Origin: Flagellimonas flava
Lineage (GTDB): Bacteria; Bacteroidota; Bacteroidia; Flavobacteriales; Flavobacteriaceae
Length of the DNA: 64,000 nt
Reading direction: 5' to 3'
Assembly: GCF_900129665.1 (NCBI RefSeq)
Contig: NZ_FQWL01000001.1
Coordinates: forward strand, 1,054,001 to 1,118,000
Part shown: one piece after another, positions 26,080-35,730 of the stretch
How the letters are laid out: every line of letters begins with the position of its first letter
Position numbering within the stretch: position 1 is the stretch's first letter
The notes under the pieces: model-generated
What the model was told of the DNA's origin: nothing
Databases searched by the model: none
The model's input: the letters and a program-made list of their open reading frames with translations, nothing else
Position numbers and translations under genes: made by a program

Positions 26080-27300
26080 ATGAAAAATAGAAGAACATTC
26101 CTAAAAAATACAATTCTAGGCTCTCTGGCTTTGGGCTACACCGGTGCCTACCTATATGGGGGTTTACATCCGGAAAATCCAATGATAGTGCCCGAGAGCT
26201 ATAATCCCTGGATAGAGCTATCACGAAGTGCATACCTCAGAAATGCCAAACTTATATCTGAAAAAGCCAACGGCAGGGGTATTTTAGCAGTGCTTAAAAA
26301 CAATGCTTACGGTTTGGGGGATGTGGAGGTTGCCCAGATATTGGATGAAAGTCCTTTTGTACATGGTTTTGCTCTTGTAAACGATCGACGGTGCCTGGCC
26401 TTAAGGACAAATGGTGTTAAAAAAGCCATTTTATTAATGGGTGATTTTGACCAAGATTTAGGTCTTCAATTGGTTCAAAATAACATCACCTTAAGCGCCT
26501 TTTCAATGGAATCCACTGAGAAAATCATCGGACTGGCTTCAACTTATAGTGGACAAGTTTTGGTTGAATTGTACCTGGACACCGGTCTTGGTAGAATGGG
26601 AATGCCTTATGGTAAAGGTGTTGAATGGGTCAAGAAGCTTTCCAATATTCCAAATATTAGAATAGAAGGAATGTATTCAACCTTAACAACTCCTGAAGAT
26701 TTCGCCAAGGAACAAATTACCAGATTCCAAGGTGTCGTGAGTCAGCTGGAAGAGATGGATATCAATGTCCCAAAGCTTCATATTGCTCCATCACTTTCTA
26801 TGTTACAACTTCCAGAATCCCATTTCAGTATGGTACGACCGGGTATATTACTCCACGGTTCCCATCCACTAGTGGATATGAAAGCCACAGATACGTTGGC
26901 GCTACAGCCCACCTATAGACTTCGGGCCCGGGTTATACGAGTGGAAAAGCTAAAAAAGGGTGATACCATTGGTTTTTCCCGATTCTATAAACTGGAAAAT
27001 GACGAATGGATTGCCACCCTGCCCATTGGTTGGGCCGATGGCTATTTTAGCGGTGCGGAAAATGGTGCAAAAGTCCTGGTGAACAATGAACTCTTCAAAG
27101 TTGTGAATGTGAACGCAAGTCACTGCAATCTGTCCATCGGCTCTGAAAAAAGTTTAGAAGTTGGTGATGTAGCGACACTGATTGGGCCCGATAGACCTGA
27201 AATCACTCCGGAAGGTTTTTCCGAACTAAGTAATGGTCATAACTATCTTCAAATTCAGTACAAGGAATCCATACCCAAAATAGTGTCCGATGCGTTTTAG
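26080..27300 (+). CDS. Tat-exported alanine-racemase homologue with altered catalytic residues
   Basis: This 406-residue protein starts MKNRRTFLKN, a twin-arginine motif followed by a hydrophobic stretch, so it should be exported folded with its cofactor. The Alr-type barrel keeps the PLP lysine K73 in AVLKNNAYGLG and the LDTGLGRMG strand. In the C-terminal domain the second catalytic base (Tyr in VGYADGY) is Trp (W318 in PIGWADGY), and the usual MD-containing segment reads NASHCNL. It therefore may not racemise alanine; another amino-acid racemase, lyase or binding role is possible. Its end overlaps the next gene by 11 bp. Confidence 0.75.
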   Translation: MKNRRTFLKNTILGSLALGYTGAYLYGGLHPENPMIVPESYNPWIELSRSAYLRNAKLISEKANGRGILAVLKNNAYGLGDVEVAQILDESPFVHGFALVNDRRCLALRTNGVKKAILLMGDFDQDLGLQLVQNNITLSAFSMESTEKIIGLASTYSGQVLVELYLDTGLGRMGMPYGKGVEWVKKLSNIPNIRIEGMYSTLTTPEDFAKEQITRFQGVVSQLEEMDINVPKLHIAPSLSMLQLPESHFSMVRPGILLHGSHPLVDMKATDTLALQPTYRLRARVIRVEKLKKGDTIGFSRFYKLENDEWIATLPIGWADGYFSGAENGAKVLVNNELFKVVNVNASHCNLSIGSEKSLEVGDVATLIGPDRPEITPEGFSELSNGHNYLQIQYKESIPKIVSDAF

Positions 27301-28171
27301 AAATTGGTTGGTCTTTTTTAGCTTAGTTTTAAGTACCCTTTCCATTTCGGCCCAAGCTAAACTCCTAACTATAGGCAATGACAGTATTCAGGTCTTCGTG
27401 GAAGATACAGGCAAGGGTCCTGCCATTGTCTTTATTCCGGGATGGACCATGACCTCCCAATTCTTTCAAAAGCAAAAAGAGCATTACGGCAAGAGGTTTA
27501 GATTTGTTTCCTATGATCCAAGAAGTCAGGGCGAATCTTCCAAAACCGAAAACGGAAACTTTTACCAAACACATGCAAGGGACTTGAATGCCCTTTTGCT
27601 GCGCTTAGATTTAAATGATGTAATACTTATTGGATGGTCTAGTGGTTGTGCAACAATTTTTGAATATATCGAACTCTTTGGAACAGATAACATTAACCGC
27701 TTGGTGTTTATTGACGAGCCCCCTAAATGGATAGGCGATACTTCTAAAGACTGGGTGTATGGCTCTTTTGAAGACTACCGCGGAAGTTTGAAGGACCTAA
27801 TTCAGGATAACTTGACCTACGCCAGGGAAGTGGTGCAATGGATGTTGGTAAAAAATCAGGACATCGAGGAAGAGGACTGGATGGTGGAACAAATGTTGAA
27901 AACTCCCAGATACGCTGCCCTTAGCTTGTATATAGACGGCCTAGTGAGTGATTATCAAGATACCTTGAAATCCATCGATGGTAAAGTTCCTGCCTTATAT
28001 ATGGTCAGAAATACATGGTTTGAGAATACAGCGAATTGGTTGAAAAAAAATGCCCCCCACGCAAAATGCGTGGCCATTGAGAGCCATGCCATGTTTTGGG
28101 AAGCTCCAAAAGAATTCAATCAGTTGCTAGACGACTTTTTATCATCCCCAAAAGTACCCGAAGATCGCTGA
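27290..28171 (+). CDS. Secreted alpha/beta hydrolase
   Basis: This 293-residue protein has a signal peptide cut after about SISAQA. The alpha/beta-hydrolase core has FIPGWTM (oxyanion region), DPRSQGES, and the nucleophile elbow GWSSG with S117. The catalytic His is probably H272 in ESHAMFWE. The substrate is unknown. The 11-bp overlap with the racemase homologue gene points to coupled translation and a shared periplasmic task. Confidence 0.8.
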   Translation: MRFRNWLVFFSLVLSTLSISAQAKLLTIGNDSIQVFVEDTGKGPAIVFIPGWTMTSQFFQKQKEHYGKRFRFVSYDPRSQGESSKTENGNFYQTHARDLNALLLRLDLNDVILIGWSSGCATIFEYIELFGTDNINRLVFIDEPPKWIGDTSKDWVYGSFEDYRGSLKDLIQDNLTYAREVVQWMLVKNQDIEEEDWMVEQMLKTPRYAALSLYIDGLVSDYQDTLKSIDGKVPALYMVRNTWFENTANWLKKNAPHAKCVAIESHAMFWEAPKEFNQLLDDFLSSPKVPEDR

Positions 28172-28185
28172 CAAACTTTTGCTTG

Positions 28186-28467
28186 TTACTTTTTTATCTT
28201 GGAGATGACATGTGTATAGATCCACATGAGCGTAAAACTTGGGATGATATCCAGACCAGGAACAAGCTCCTCCACGAAGGTAACCACTCCAGCAACCTGT
28301 CCTATTTTCCCTTTGTACATCCGGGTCATCAACCAGGCAGCAACGGGTGCCCAAATTACATCAGAGAACTCTCCTATTCCAGGGATTGCAAAAGAAAGCA
28401 TTCCAATACCATCGAACAACAGTCCTAAAAGAAGGTCTTTATATTTGTCGTTTTTCGCTTCAGCCAT
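28186..28467 (-). CDS. Small conserved membrane protein
   Basis: This 93-residue protein has a charged N-terminus (MAEAKNDKYKD), two hydrophobic segments (LLGLLFDGIGMLSFAIPG; DVIWAPVAAWLMTRMY) and a third amphipathic one ending in lysines. I do not recognise a named family. It is convergent with the hydrolase gene and lies 40 bp downstream of folE on the same strand. Confidence 0.6.
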   Translation of the reverse strand: MAEAKNDKYKDLLLGLLFDGIGMLSFAIPGIGEFSDVIWAPVAAWLMTRMYKGKIGQVAGVVTFVEELVPGLDIIPSFTLMWIYTHVISKIKK

Positions 28468-28507
28468 TGACGAAAAATAGCAATTACCATTGAATCTGGG
28501 AAATTAA

Positions 28508-29107
28508 CTAGGATAAATCGGAACTGATAAGCTTCAAGAATTCGTTCCGAGTCTCTATCTTTTCAAATTGACCTCGGAAACCAGAGGTAGTAGTCACCGA
28601 ATTTTGCTTTTGCACCCCCCGCATCATCATACACATGTGCGAAGCCTCAATTACCACGGCAACCCCTTTGGGCTTCAAGGTATCGTTAAGGCATTCCAAG
28701 ATGTCATGGGTCAAGCGCTCCTGTACCTGGAGTCGCCTTGCAAAAACATCAACCACTCTTGGTATTTTACTCAATCCAACAATATGACCATTGGGGATAT
28801 AGGCAATGTGCGCCTTGCCAAAAAACGGTAACATATGATGTTCGCAAAGGGAATACACCTCGATATCCTTTATAATCACCATATCGTCATAATCTTCCTT
28901 GAACATGGCACTTTTTAGAATCTCCGCCGCGTCCTGGCGATAGCCCTGGGTAAGAAAAAGCATGGCCTTGGCAGCCCTTTCAGGAGTTTTTTGTAGGCCA
29001 TCCCGATTGACGTCTTCCCCAATTTCATCTATTATTTTGGAAAATCGGTCTTTGACCTCATTGGTGATGCTTATGTTATATTCTTCTAGGTTTTGATATG
29101 GTGACAT
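28508..29107 (-). CDS. folE: GTP cyclohydrolase I (FolE)
   Basis: This 199-residue enzyme converts GTP to dihydroneopterin triphosphate, the first step of folate (and possibly pterin cofactor) synthesis. The zinc ligands are C88 and H91 in [10 protein letters not shown] and C159 in [32 protein letters not shown] is the family block (shown in part: [14 protein letters not shown]). It begins two bases after the msrA stop, so the two form an operon. Confidence 0.96.
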   Translation of the reverse strand: MSPYQNLEEYNISITNEVKDRFSKIIDEIGEDVNRDGLQKTPERAAKAMLFLTQGYRQDAAEILKSAMFKEDYDDMVIIKDIEVYSLCEHHMLPFFGKAHIAYIPNGHIVGLSKIPRVVDVFARRLQVQERLTHDILECLNDTLKPKGVAVVIEASHMCMMMRGVQKQNSVTTTSGFRGQFEKIETRNEFLKLISSDLS

Positions 29108-29109
29108 GC

Positions 29110-29670
29110 CTATGATGTGGTATTTAGCTTATTCGAAAAATGTTTCTTCAATTTCTTGATCTTAGGGTCTATGATGACTTGGCAATACGGCTGAGCGGAA
29201 TTATCATTGTAGTAATTCTGATGCTCAATCTCCGCAAGATAAAAAGGTTTTTGTTCCGAAACCGCAGTAACAATAGGTTTCCCGAAAATATTTTCGTTCT
29301 CCAAAAGAGCAATGAATTCCTCTGCCTTCTGTTTTTGTCCTTCCGTGGTATAGAAAATCTCACTGCGGTACTGGGTACCCACGTCATTACCTTGTCGATT
29401 TAATGTTGTGGGATCGTGCGTGGCAAAGAACACTTCCAAAAGTTCTTCGTATGCAATTTTTGTAGGATCAAATGTAATTCGAATCCCTTCGGCATGACCC
29501 GTACGACCCGTACAAATCTCTCGATATGCAGGGTTCTTAATATCACCTCCAGTATATCCTGAAGCTACTTCTTCCACCCCATTCAGACGTTGAAAGACTG
29601 CTTCGGTGCACCAAAAACAACCTCCAGCAAAGATTGCGGTTTCAAGTTTTGTGTTATTTTGTTTATCCAT
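29110..29670 (-). CDS. msrA: Peptide-methionine (S)-S-oxide reductase (MsrA)
   Basis: This 186-residue cytosolic repair enzyme reduces methionine-S-sulfoxide. The active-site cysteine is C18 in AGGCFWCTE, and [16 protein letters not shown] and GHAEG are family motifs. There is no fused MsrB domain and no signal peptide. It is the first gene of an msrA-folE unit on the minus strand. Confidence 0.95.
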   Translation of the reverse strand: MDKQNNTKLETAIFAGGCFWCTEAVFQRLNGVEEVASGYTGGDIKNPAYREICTGRTGHAEGIRITFDPTKIAYEELLEVFFATHDPTTLNRQGNDVGTQYRSEIFYTTEGQKQKAEEFIALLENENIFGKPIVTAVSEQKPFYLAEIEHQNYYNDNSAQPYCQVIIDPKIKKLKKHFSNKLNTTS

Positions 29671-29827
29671 TATTTCGTAAAGTTAAACAAAGTTGGCGTT
29701 CTTTGCTCAAACATCCAACTAATTTTCATTATTCAGTCGTTCCGATATCAAAAAACTTTTATTTAAAACTACAATTTTTGTCTGCTCATCAGTTATCGTT
29801 ACTTTCACCCTCGCAAGTGGCGCAAAC

Positions 29828-30493
29828 ATGATAAAAGCAAGCAATATTCAAAAATCCTTTGGGGATCTTAAGGTTCTTAAAGGTGTGAATCTTGATATTT
29901 CAAAAGGTGAGGTCGTTTCCATTGTTGGGGCTTCCGGAGCGGGAAAAACAACACTGTTACAAATCCTTGGTACACTTGATGTGGCTTCCAATAAAACGGA
30001 TAGTTCGCTGGAAATCAATGGGGTCAATATCAATCAACTGAATGATAGGCAACTGGCCAAATTCCGGAATGAACATATCGGTTTTATCTTCCAGTTCCAT
30101 CAACTGCTTCCTGAGTTTACGGCCCTGGAAAATGTTTGCATCCCGGCATTTATCAAAAAGACTCCAAAAGTTGAAGCCGAAAAAAGGGCAATGGAACTCT
30201 TAAACTTTTTGGGGTTGTCAGAACGTGCCCATCATAAACCCAGTGAGCTTTCGGGAGGGGAACAGCAGCGTGTTGCGGTGGCTCGGTCCCTTATCAACAA
30301 TCCATCTGTTATCTTGGCAGACGAGCCCAGTGGTAATCTGGATTCGGAAAGCGCAGATAATCTGCACCAACTGTTTTTTAAGCTTCGTGACGAGTTTGGG
30401 CAGACTTTTGTATTGGTCACCCATAATCTGGAACTGGCCAACATGGCGGATAGAAAATTAACCATGGTGGATGGTTTAATCGTGACATCCTAA
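29828..30493 (+). CDS. ABC transporter ATP-binding protein, LolD/MacB type
   Basis: This 221-residue ATPase has Walker [13 protein letters not shown]-loop [18 protein letters not shown], signature [12 protein letters not shown], Walker [13 protein letters not shown] and an H-loop at VTHN. It matches the LolD family, which powers lipoprotein release or MacB-like export. No permease gene is adjacent, so the partner must lie elsewhere; in Flavobacteria lone lolD genes next to the TIGR02757 gene are common in my memory. Confidence 0.87.
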   Translation: MIKASNIQKSFGDLKVLKGVNLDISKGEVVSIVGASGAGKTTLLQILGTLDVASNKTDSSLEINGVNINQLNDRQLAKFRNEHIGFIFQFHQLLPEFTALENVCIPAFIKKTPKVEAEKRAMELLNFLGLSERAHHKPSELSGGEQQRVAVARSLINNPSVILADEPSGNLDSESADNLHQLFFKLRDEFGQTFVLVTHNLELANMADRKLTMVDGLIVTS

Positions 30494-30494
30494 G

Positions 30495-31259
30495 ATGACC
30501 CAAAAGGAACTGAAGGAATTTTTGGATGCCAAGGTCCAGCAATACAATCATCCAAGCTTTTTGGAACAGGACCCCATTCAAATCCCACACCAATTTTCTA
30601 AAAAAGAAGATATCGAAATCAGTGGTTTTTTAACGGCAACCATCGCCTGGGGGAATCGAAAAAGTATCATCAACAACGCTACGAAGCTGATGACACTTTT
30701 GGAACATTCTCCCCATGATTTTGTTTTGAACCACTCTGCCAAGGACCTTGATGCGCTGGCCCCATTTGTACATCGAACTTTTAATGGTGATGATTTGAAA
30801 TATTTCGTGTTGTCACTAAAAAATATCTATCAACATCACAATGGTCTTGAAGGTGTGTTTGCAAAATACCAGGAATCCAAGAGCATGCAATATGCCATTA
30901 CAAAGCTGAAGCAGGTTTTCTTTGAACTTCCACATCTAAGTCGTTCACAAAAACATGTCTCTGACCCAAGCAAGGGCTCTGCCGCCAAACGAATCAATAT
31001 GTTCCTAAGATGGATGGTCCGTGACAACAGCACTGGGGTGGACTTTGGTATTTGGAACACGCTTAGTCCCAACCAGCTGTCCTGTCCTTTGGATATACAC
31101 TCGGGCAATGTGGCCCGAAAACTTAAGCTTCTAAAACGTAAACAGAACGATGCCAAAGCCCTACTGGAATTAGACACCAGTTTGCGGAATTTGGATGCCA
31201 CAGACCCAGTTAAATATGACTTCGCCCTATTTGGATTGGGAGTTTTTGAAAAGTTCTAG
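30495..31259 (+). CDS. TIGR02757 family protein (DUF2400)
   Basis: This 254-residue protein begins MTQKELKEFLDAKVQQYNH and contains ISGFLTATIAWGNRKSIINN, GSAAKRINMFLRWMVR and LDIHSGNVARKL. These are typical of the TIGR02757 family. The helix-rich fold with an Asp-containing LSCPLDIHSGN resembles the helix-hairpin-helix DNA glycosylase superfamily, but no activity is established. It starts one base after the LolD-like gene ends. Confidence 0.85.
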   Translation: MTQKELKEFLDAKVQQYNHPSFLEQDPIQIPHQFSKKEDIEISGFLTATIAWGNRKSIINNATKLMTLLEHSPHDFVLNHSAKDLDALAPFVHRTFNGDDLKYFVLSLKNIYQHHNGLEGVFAKYQESKSMQYAITKLKQVFFELPHLSRSQKHVSDPSKGSAAKRINMFLRWMVRDNSTGVDFGIWNTLSPNQLSCPLDIHSGNVARKLKLLKRKQNDAKALLELDTSLRNLDATDPVKYDFALFGLGVFEKF

Positions 31260-31268
31260 TAATGTTTC

Positions 31269-31293
31269 CAGCAGCTTTACGCCTAAGCTGTTG
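31269..31293 (+). terminator. Hairpin between the TIGR02757 and aldo/keto reductase genes
   Basis: CAGCAGCTT (31269-31277) pairs with AAGCTGTTG (31285-31293) with one G-U pair and a 7-base loop. The T-run is poor, so termination may be weak or factor-dependent. Confidence 0.4.
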
Positions 31294-31331
31294 AGCCTTA
31301 TATTTACAATTGCAAAACCAAATACCACACC

Positions 31332-32348
31332 ATGAACATCAATGATAATTCCGGAATTACAAATTATGTTGCGAAAGCCGATCGGTACGAGCAAATGAAA
31401 TACCGAAGATGCGGAAAAAGTGGGTTGCTGCTTCCTATGATTTCCCTGGGGCTATGGCATAATTTTGGGCACACCGATGATTTTAACAACGGCAGGCAAT
31501 TATTGCGCACAGCCTTTGATTTTGGTATTACCCATTTTGATCTGGCCAATAACTACGGACCTCCTTATGGTGCCGCAGAGGATAACTTTGGTCGTATTTT
31601 TCAGAAAGATTTTGTTCCATATCGTGATGAGCTTATCATTTCCACTAAAGCGGGATGGGATATGTGGCCAGGCCCATATGGAAACTACGGGTCAAGAAAA
31701 TATTTGATTGCAAGTCTGGACCAAAGCTTAAAACGAATGGGGCTTGACTATGTGGATATCTTTTATCATCACAGACCTGACCCAGAAACTCCACTTGAAG
31801 AAACCATGGGAGCATTGCATCACATTGTACAGCAAGGAAAGGCCCTTTACGTGGGAATTTCCCAATATAACGCCGAAGATACTGCCAGGGCTCAAGAAAT
31901 TCTCCAAGACTTGGGGACGCCATTGCTCATCCATCAGCCTAGATATAATATGTTCGATCGTTGGGTGGAAAACGGATTGTTGGATGTTCTCCGTCAAAAA
32001 GGAGTTGGAGCCATTGCATTTTCTCCCTTGGAACAAGGTATTCTGACCAATAAATATCTAAAAGGTCTACCTGAGGATTCAAGAGCTGTAAAGGATGCAC
32101 GCTACTTAAATGCAGACCATATTACTCCTGAAGTTTTGGACAAGGTTGCCAAATTGAATGCCATTGCTTCTTCCAGGGAGCAAAGTTTGGCGCAAATGGC
32201 GCTTGCATGGGTACTACGGGATGAGACGATAACAACGGTTCTGGTCGGAGTTAGCAAGAAACAGCAATTGCTTGATAATATTGAAGCGCTAAAAAACACT
32301 AAATTTTCTTCGGATGAACTGAAGCAAATTGGGCAGATCTTAGGTTAA
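31332..32348 (+). CDS. Aldo/keto reductase (YghZ/L-glyceraldehyde 3-phosphate reductase type)
   Basis: This 338-residue NADPH-dependent reductase has the AKR barrel. Motifs are THFDLANNYGPPYG (catalytic Asp and Tyr), ISTKAGWDMWPGPYG (Lys), and DIFYHHRPDPETPLEE (His). The C-terminal LVGVSKKQQLLDN binds the cofactor phosphate. MWPGPYGNYGSRKYL is typical of the YghZ/MgrA-like group, which acts on small aldehydes including methylglyoxal. Confidence 0.88.
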   Translation: MNINDNSGITNYVAKADRYEQMKYRRCGKSGLLLPMISLGLWHNFGHTDDFNNGRQLLRTAFDFGITHFDLANNYGPPYGAAEDNFGRIFQKDFVPYRDELIISTKAGWDMWPGPYGNYGSRKYLIASLDQSLKRMGLDYVDIFYHHRPDPETPLEETMGALHHIVQQGKALYVGISQYNAEDTARAQEILQDLGTPLLIHQPRYNMFDRWVENGLLDVLRQKGVGAIAFSPLEQGILTNKYLKGLPEDSRAVKDARYLNADHITPEVLDKVAKLNAIASSREQSLAQMALAWVLRDETITTVLVGVSKKQQLLDNIEALKNTKFSSDELKQIGQILG

Positions 32349-32374
32349 AACCATGGCAAGGGTTTAGCATTTTT

Positions 32375-33511
32375 TCAGTCGCCAAATCCAAAACTGGGTT
32401 TGAAGTCCAGTGGCATACGTTTTCCGCCCTCGGCAATGGAATTATAGATGGCCTCAACAATGATCATATCACGTTTTCCCATATCCCCTGGAGCACGGTT
32501 AGGGGCATCAAAAAGAATATGTTTTGCAAAATCATCCATCTGTAGTTTTTGTTGACTTTCCTGAAGAAAATCAAGTGGTCCATTTGAGGTTCTACCGGCC
32601 AATGGAATATAGGTGCTTGCAGGGTCCAGTTCAAACCAGCCGTTATCGCACGAAGCAAAAAGGCGATTCGCCCTAATGTTATGTGAGGTCATGATATTGC
32701 CAACAGCACCACTTTCAAATTCGAATTGGGCGGTGATGGTTTCGTCGGTTTCCTTAAAATACTCGGGTGCAGTACTGTACTCCTGGGCTGTCACAGAAAT
32801 TGGGTTTTCCCCTGTTCCATAAATGATGCTCTGAATCGCATACACGCCCATGTTCATCAAAGCTCCTCCGCCAGAAAGTTTTTTGTCCAATCGCCACTGA
32901 TTTGGATTAGATCTTGAGCGATACCCTGCGTCGGCGGTGATATAGTGAACATTCCCAAACGTCTTTTCCTTCACAAAACGCTTGACCTCCTGCGTGTAGG
33001 GTTCCGAGTGTAATCGGTATCCCATGCCCAATTTCACTCCGGCATCATTGCACGCCTTAATAATGGCATCGCATTCATCCACGTTCATGGCCATGGGCTT
33101 TTCGCATATCACATGCTTTCCTGCTTTGGCCGCCCGAATAGAAAACTCGGCATGCATGCTATTGGGAAGCACCACATAAACAATATCTATATCCTTGTTA
33201 TCCGAAATAGAATCAAAATTCTTGTAGTTATAAATATTCGTTGTAGGAATCTTATAACGTTTGGCCCATATCTGTTCCTTCTCTGGAGTTCCGGTTACAA
33301 TACCTGCCAGATAACAATGTTCCGTATCCATCAAAGCAGGAGCCAATTGATAGGTACTATAGCTCCCCAATCCTACCAATGCGATGCCCAGTTTTTTCTG
33401 TTGATTTCCTTTTGGAAGGGCATGAAGCATTGGCGAAGCACTGAGCATTGCTGCCCCTGTTAGACCATGGGCTATTTTTTGGTTGAATTTTCTTCGGGTT
33501 ATGGATTTCAT
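32375..33511 (-). CDS. Tat-exported Gfo/Idh/MocA family oxidoreductase
   Basis: This 378-residue protein starts MKSITRRKFNQKIAHG, a twin-arginine signal, then a Rossmann domain beginning LGIALVGLGSYSTYQLAP. The conserved EKPMAMN motif and the downstream beta-sheet domain (GGGALMNMGVYAIQ) place it in the GFO/IDH/MocA family, likely acting on a sugar or glycoside with tightly bound NAD(P) in the periplasm. I chose ATG 33511 rather than an upstream in-frame codon at 33610 because only this puts the RR motif at the N-terminus. It is divergent from the S10 peptidase gene. Confidence 0.87.
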   Translation of the reverse strand: MKSITRRKFNQKIAHGLTGAAMLSASPMLHALPKGNQQKKLGIALVGLGSYSTYQLAPALMDTEHCYLAGIVTGTPEKEQIWAKRYKIPTTNIYNYKNFDSISDNKDIDIVYVVLPNSMHAEFSIRAAKAGKHVICEKPMAMNVDECDAIIKACNDAGVKLGMGYRLHSEPYTQEVKRFVKEKTFGNVHYITADAGYRSRSNPNQWRLDKKLSGGGALMNMGVYAIQSIIYGTGENPISVTAQEYSTAPEYFKETDETITAQFEFESGAVGNIMTSHNIRANRLFASCDNGWFELDPASTYIPLAGRTSNGPLDFLQESQQKLQMDDFAKHILFDAPNRAPGDMGKRDMIIVEAIYNSIAEGGKRMPLDFKPSFGFGD

Positions 33512-33647
33512 ACGTGCGGTTTTTATTCCCTTAAAGTTACTACTTATGGTACTTAAAGAAATGTTAGATCTTTTGTTTACGCATCCTTTCGGATATAGAA
33601 ATCCGACCAAAATCCCTACATTTAGAATCTGACTAATTCAACATAAA

Positions 33648-35135
33648 ATGAAGCATTTTTATCTTTCCCTTTGCGCATTAACTTGTGCCTTATCGGTAAT
33701 GTCCCAAGACCGTAAACTACCCGTTGACACCACGGTAACAACGCAACACAGCGTGACCATAAATGGTACGAACATCAGCTATACCGCAACCACCGGTACC
33801 CAACCTGTCTGGGATGAAATGGGAAAGCCAGTCGCCTCGTTACACTATACTTATTATACAAGAAACAACGTTAGGGACAGGGCGTCTCGACCTTTGCTTA
33901 TTTCCTTTAATGGGGGACCAGGTTCCGGTTCTGTTTGGATGCACTTGGCATATACCGGACCAAGGGTGCTCAAAATTGATGATGAAGGATATCCTGTCCA
34001 ACCATATGGGGTAAAGCAAAATCCATTCTCCGTATTGGACGTTACTGATATTGTCTATGTGAACCCCGCAAACACAGGGTACTCGCGCACCATTCCAGAA
34101 ATGGGAGATGAGGTGGACCGTGACAAATTCTTCGGCATCAATGCTGATGTCACCTATTTGGCAGAATGGCTAAACACTTTCGTTACAAGAAACAACCGTT
34201 GGCGCTCACCAAAATATATTATAGGAGAAAGTTATGGAGGGACCAGGGTTATGGGTTTGAGCCTTGCACTGCAAAACCAACAATGGATGTATCTCAATGG
34301 TGTAATTATGGTTTCACCAGCAGATTATAGGGTCATTCGAGTTGGCGGGCCGGTTTCCAGCGCCTTGAACCTTCCGTATTATACTGCAGCCGCCTGGCAT
34401 CACAAAATGCTTCCTTCAGAATTACAGTCAAAAGACCTTCTCGAAGTGCTGCCCGAAGCCGAAAATTATACCGTCAACACTTTGATTCCTGCGATTGCCA
34501 AAGGTGGGTTTATTTCCGATGCTGAACGATCTTCCGTCGCAAAGAAAATGGCTCATTATTCCGGTTTAAAGGAAAAAGACATCCTGGACCATAATCTAGA
34601 TGTCCCAACACAGTTTTTCTGGAAGAACCTTCGTAAAGAAAATGGCGGATATAACGTGGGGCGATTGGATAGTAGATACTTGGGCATTGACCGTCAACTC
34701 TTTGGGGGTAGCCCGGATTATTCCGCGGAACTTACCTCATGGTTACACAGCTTCACTCCGGCGATTAACTATTACCTTCAGGAGGAACTTAAGTTTAAGA
34801 CCGACATCAAGTACAATATGTTCGGTCCTGTCCACCCTTGGAACAATGAAGATGATAATACCCGTGACAATCTCAGACAGGCAATGGCACAGAATCCATA
34901 TCTTAATGTTCTGGTACAATCGGGTTATTATGATGGTGCCACCACCTATTTCAATGCTAAATACACTATGTGGCAAGTGGACCCAAGTGGCCGTATGAAA
35001 GACCGCTTTGAGTTTAAAGGGTATCGCTCCGGACATATGATGTATTTGCGGCGTGAGGACCTGAAAAAAGCGAACGATGATTTACGGGCGTTTATCCTAA
35101 AGACTGCATCCAACGGAAAAAGTGCTAAATATTGA
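33648..35135 (+). CDS. Secreted S10 family serine carboxypeptidase
   Basis: This 495-residue protein has a signal peptide ending near MSQD. The S10 oxyanion motif is SFNGGPGSGSVW (around 86-97) and the nucleophile is S195 in IIGESYGGTR. The C-terminal LVQSGYYDGATTY and YRSGHMMYLRREDL carry the probable catalytic Asp and His. It should cleave C-terminal residues from peptides in the periplasm or outside the cell. It is followed three bases later by a small secreted protein. Confidence 0.9.
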   Translation: MKHFYLSLCALTCALSVMSQDRKLPVDTTVTTQHSVTINGTNISYTATTGTQPVWDEMGKPVASLHYTYYTRNNVRDRASRPLLISFNGGPGSGSVWMHLAYTGPRVLKIDDEGYPVQPYGVKQNPFSVLDVTDIVYVNPANTGYSRTIPEMGDEVDRDKFFGINADVTYLAEWLNTFVTRNNRWRSPKYIIGESYGGTRVMGLSLALQNQQWMYLNGVIMVSPADYRVIRVGGPVSSALNLPYYTAAAWHHKMLPSELQSKDLLEVLPEAENYTVNTLIPAIAKGGFISDAERSSVAKKMAHYSGLKEKDILDHNLDVPTQFFWKNLRKENGGYNVGRLDSRYLGIDRQLFGGSPDYSAELTSWLHSFTPAINYYLQEELKFKTDIKYNMFGPVHPWNNEDDNTRDNLRQAMAQNPYLNVLVQSGYYDGATTYFNAKYTMWQVDPSGRMKDRFEFKGYRSGHMMYLRREDLKKANDDLRAFILKTASNGKSAKY

Positions 35136-35138
35136 TAT

Positions 35139-35720
35139 ATGAAAAAAATTAGTTTCCTATTAGGGCTTGGCCTATTCCTCATTGCGCAAGGACTCAAGGC
35201 ACAAACTGTTCCTTCCAAAGAATGGCAAATCAAGACCGCTTTAATGGCAGTTCCTGCAGATTATAAAGACGGTGCCAAGGTCTACGGATATGATGCAACC
35301 GGAAATTTCGTAACCCTACAAGAGGGCAACAATGATTATATTGCCTTGGCTCACGACCCTAAGAAAGAAAAGTTTTCAACCGCGGCCTATCACAAGGATT
35401 TGGACGCTTTTATGGCCAGAGGAAGGGAGCTTAAAGCTCAGGGGAAGTCATTTCAGGAAATTTTTGATATCCGGGAATCGGAAGTAAAGTCCGGAAAGTT
35501 GAAAATGCCAGACAAATCTACCTTATGTGTTTTTACTGGTGAAGTGGATGCGGAAACAAGTGAAATTAACAATCCCTACGTCCGCTATGTTTTTTACATT
35601 CCATATGCCACTGGAGAATCTACAGGTCTTCCCACTACTCCAACGCCTCCGGGCCATGCTTGGATTATGGACCCCGGGACGCATAGGGCACATATCATGA
35701 TTACGCCTCCCAAACAGTAA
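35139..35720 (+). CDS. Secreted protein of unknown function downstream of the S10 peptidase
   Basis: This 193-residue protein has a signal peptide MKKISFLLGLGLFL... cut after about LKAQ. The mature part includes MAVPADYKDGAKVYGYD, a Lys/Glu-rich middle (about 85-130), and a C-terminal PTTPTPPGHAWIMDPGTHRAHIMITPPKQ-like segment with three histidines (shown in part). I do not recognise a family. Three-base spacing to the peptidase gene implies co-expression. Confidence 0.65.
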   Translation: MKKISFLLGLGLFLIAQGLKAQTVPSKEWQIKTALMAVPADYKDGAKVYGYDATGNFVTLQEGNNDYIALAHDPKKEKFSTAAYHKDLDAFMARGRELKAQGKSFQEIFDIRESEVKSGKLKMPDKSTLCVFTGEVDAETSEINNPYVRYVFYIPYATGESTGLPTTPTPPGHAWIMDPGTHRAHIMITPPKQ

Positions 35721-35730
35721 GGCTGTGGCC

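Noticed and set aside
32375..33511. Upstream in-frame extension of the Gfo/Idh/MocA protein to 33610
   Set aside because: The extension would bury the twin-arginine motif 33 residues in; the ATG at 33511 places it correctly at the N-terminus.
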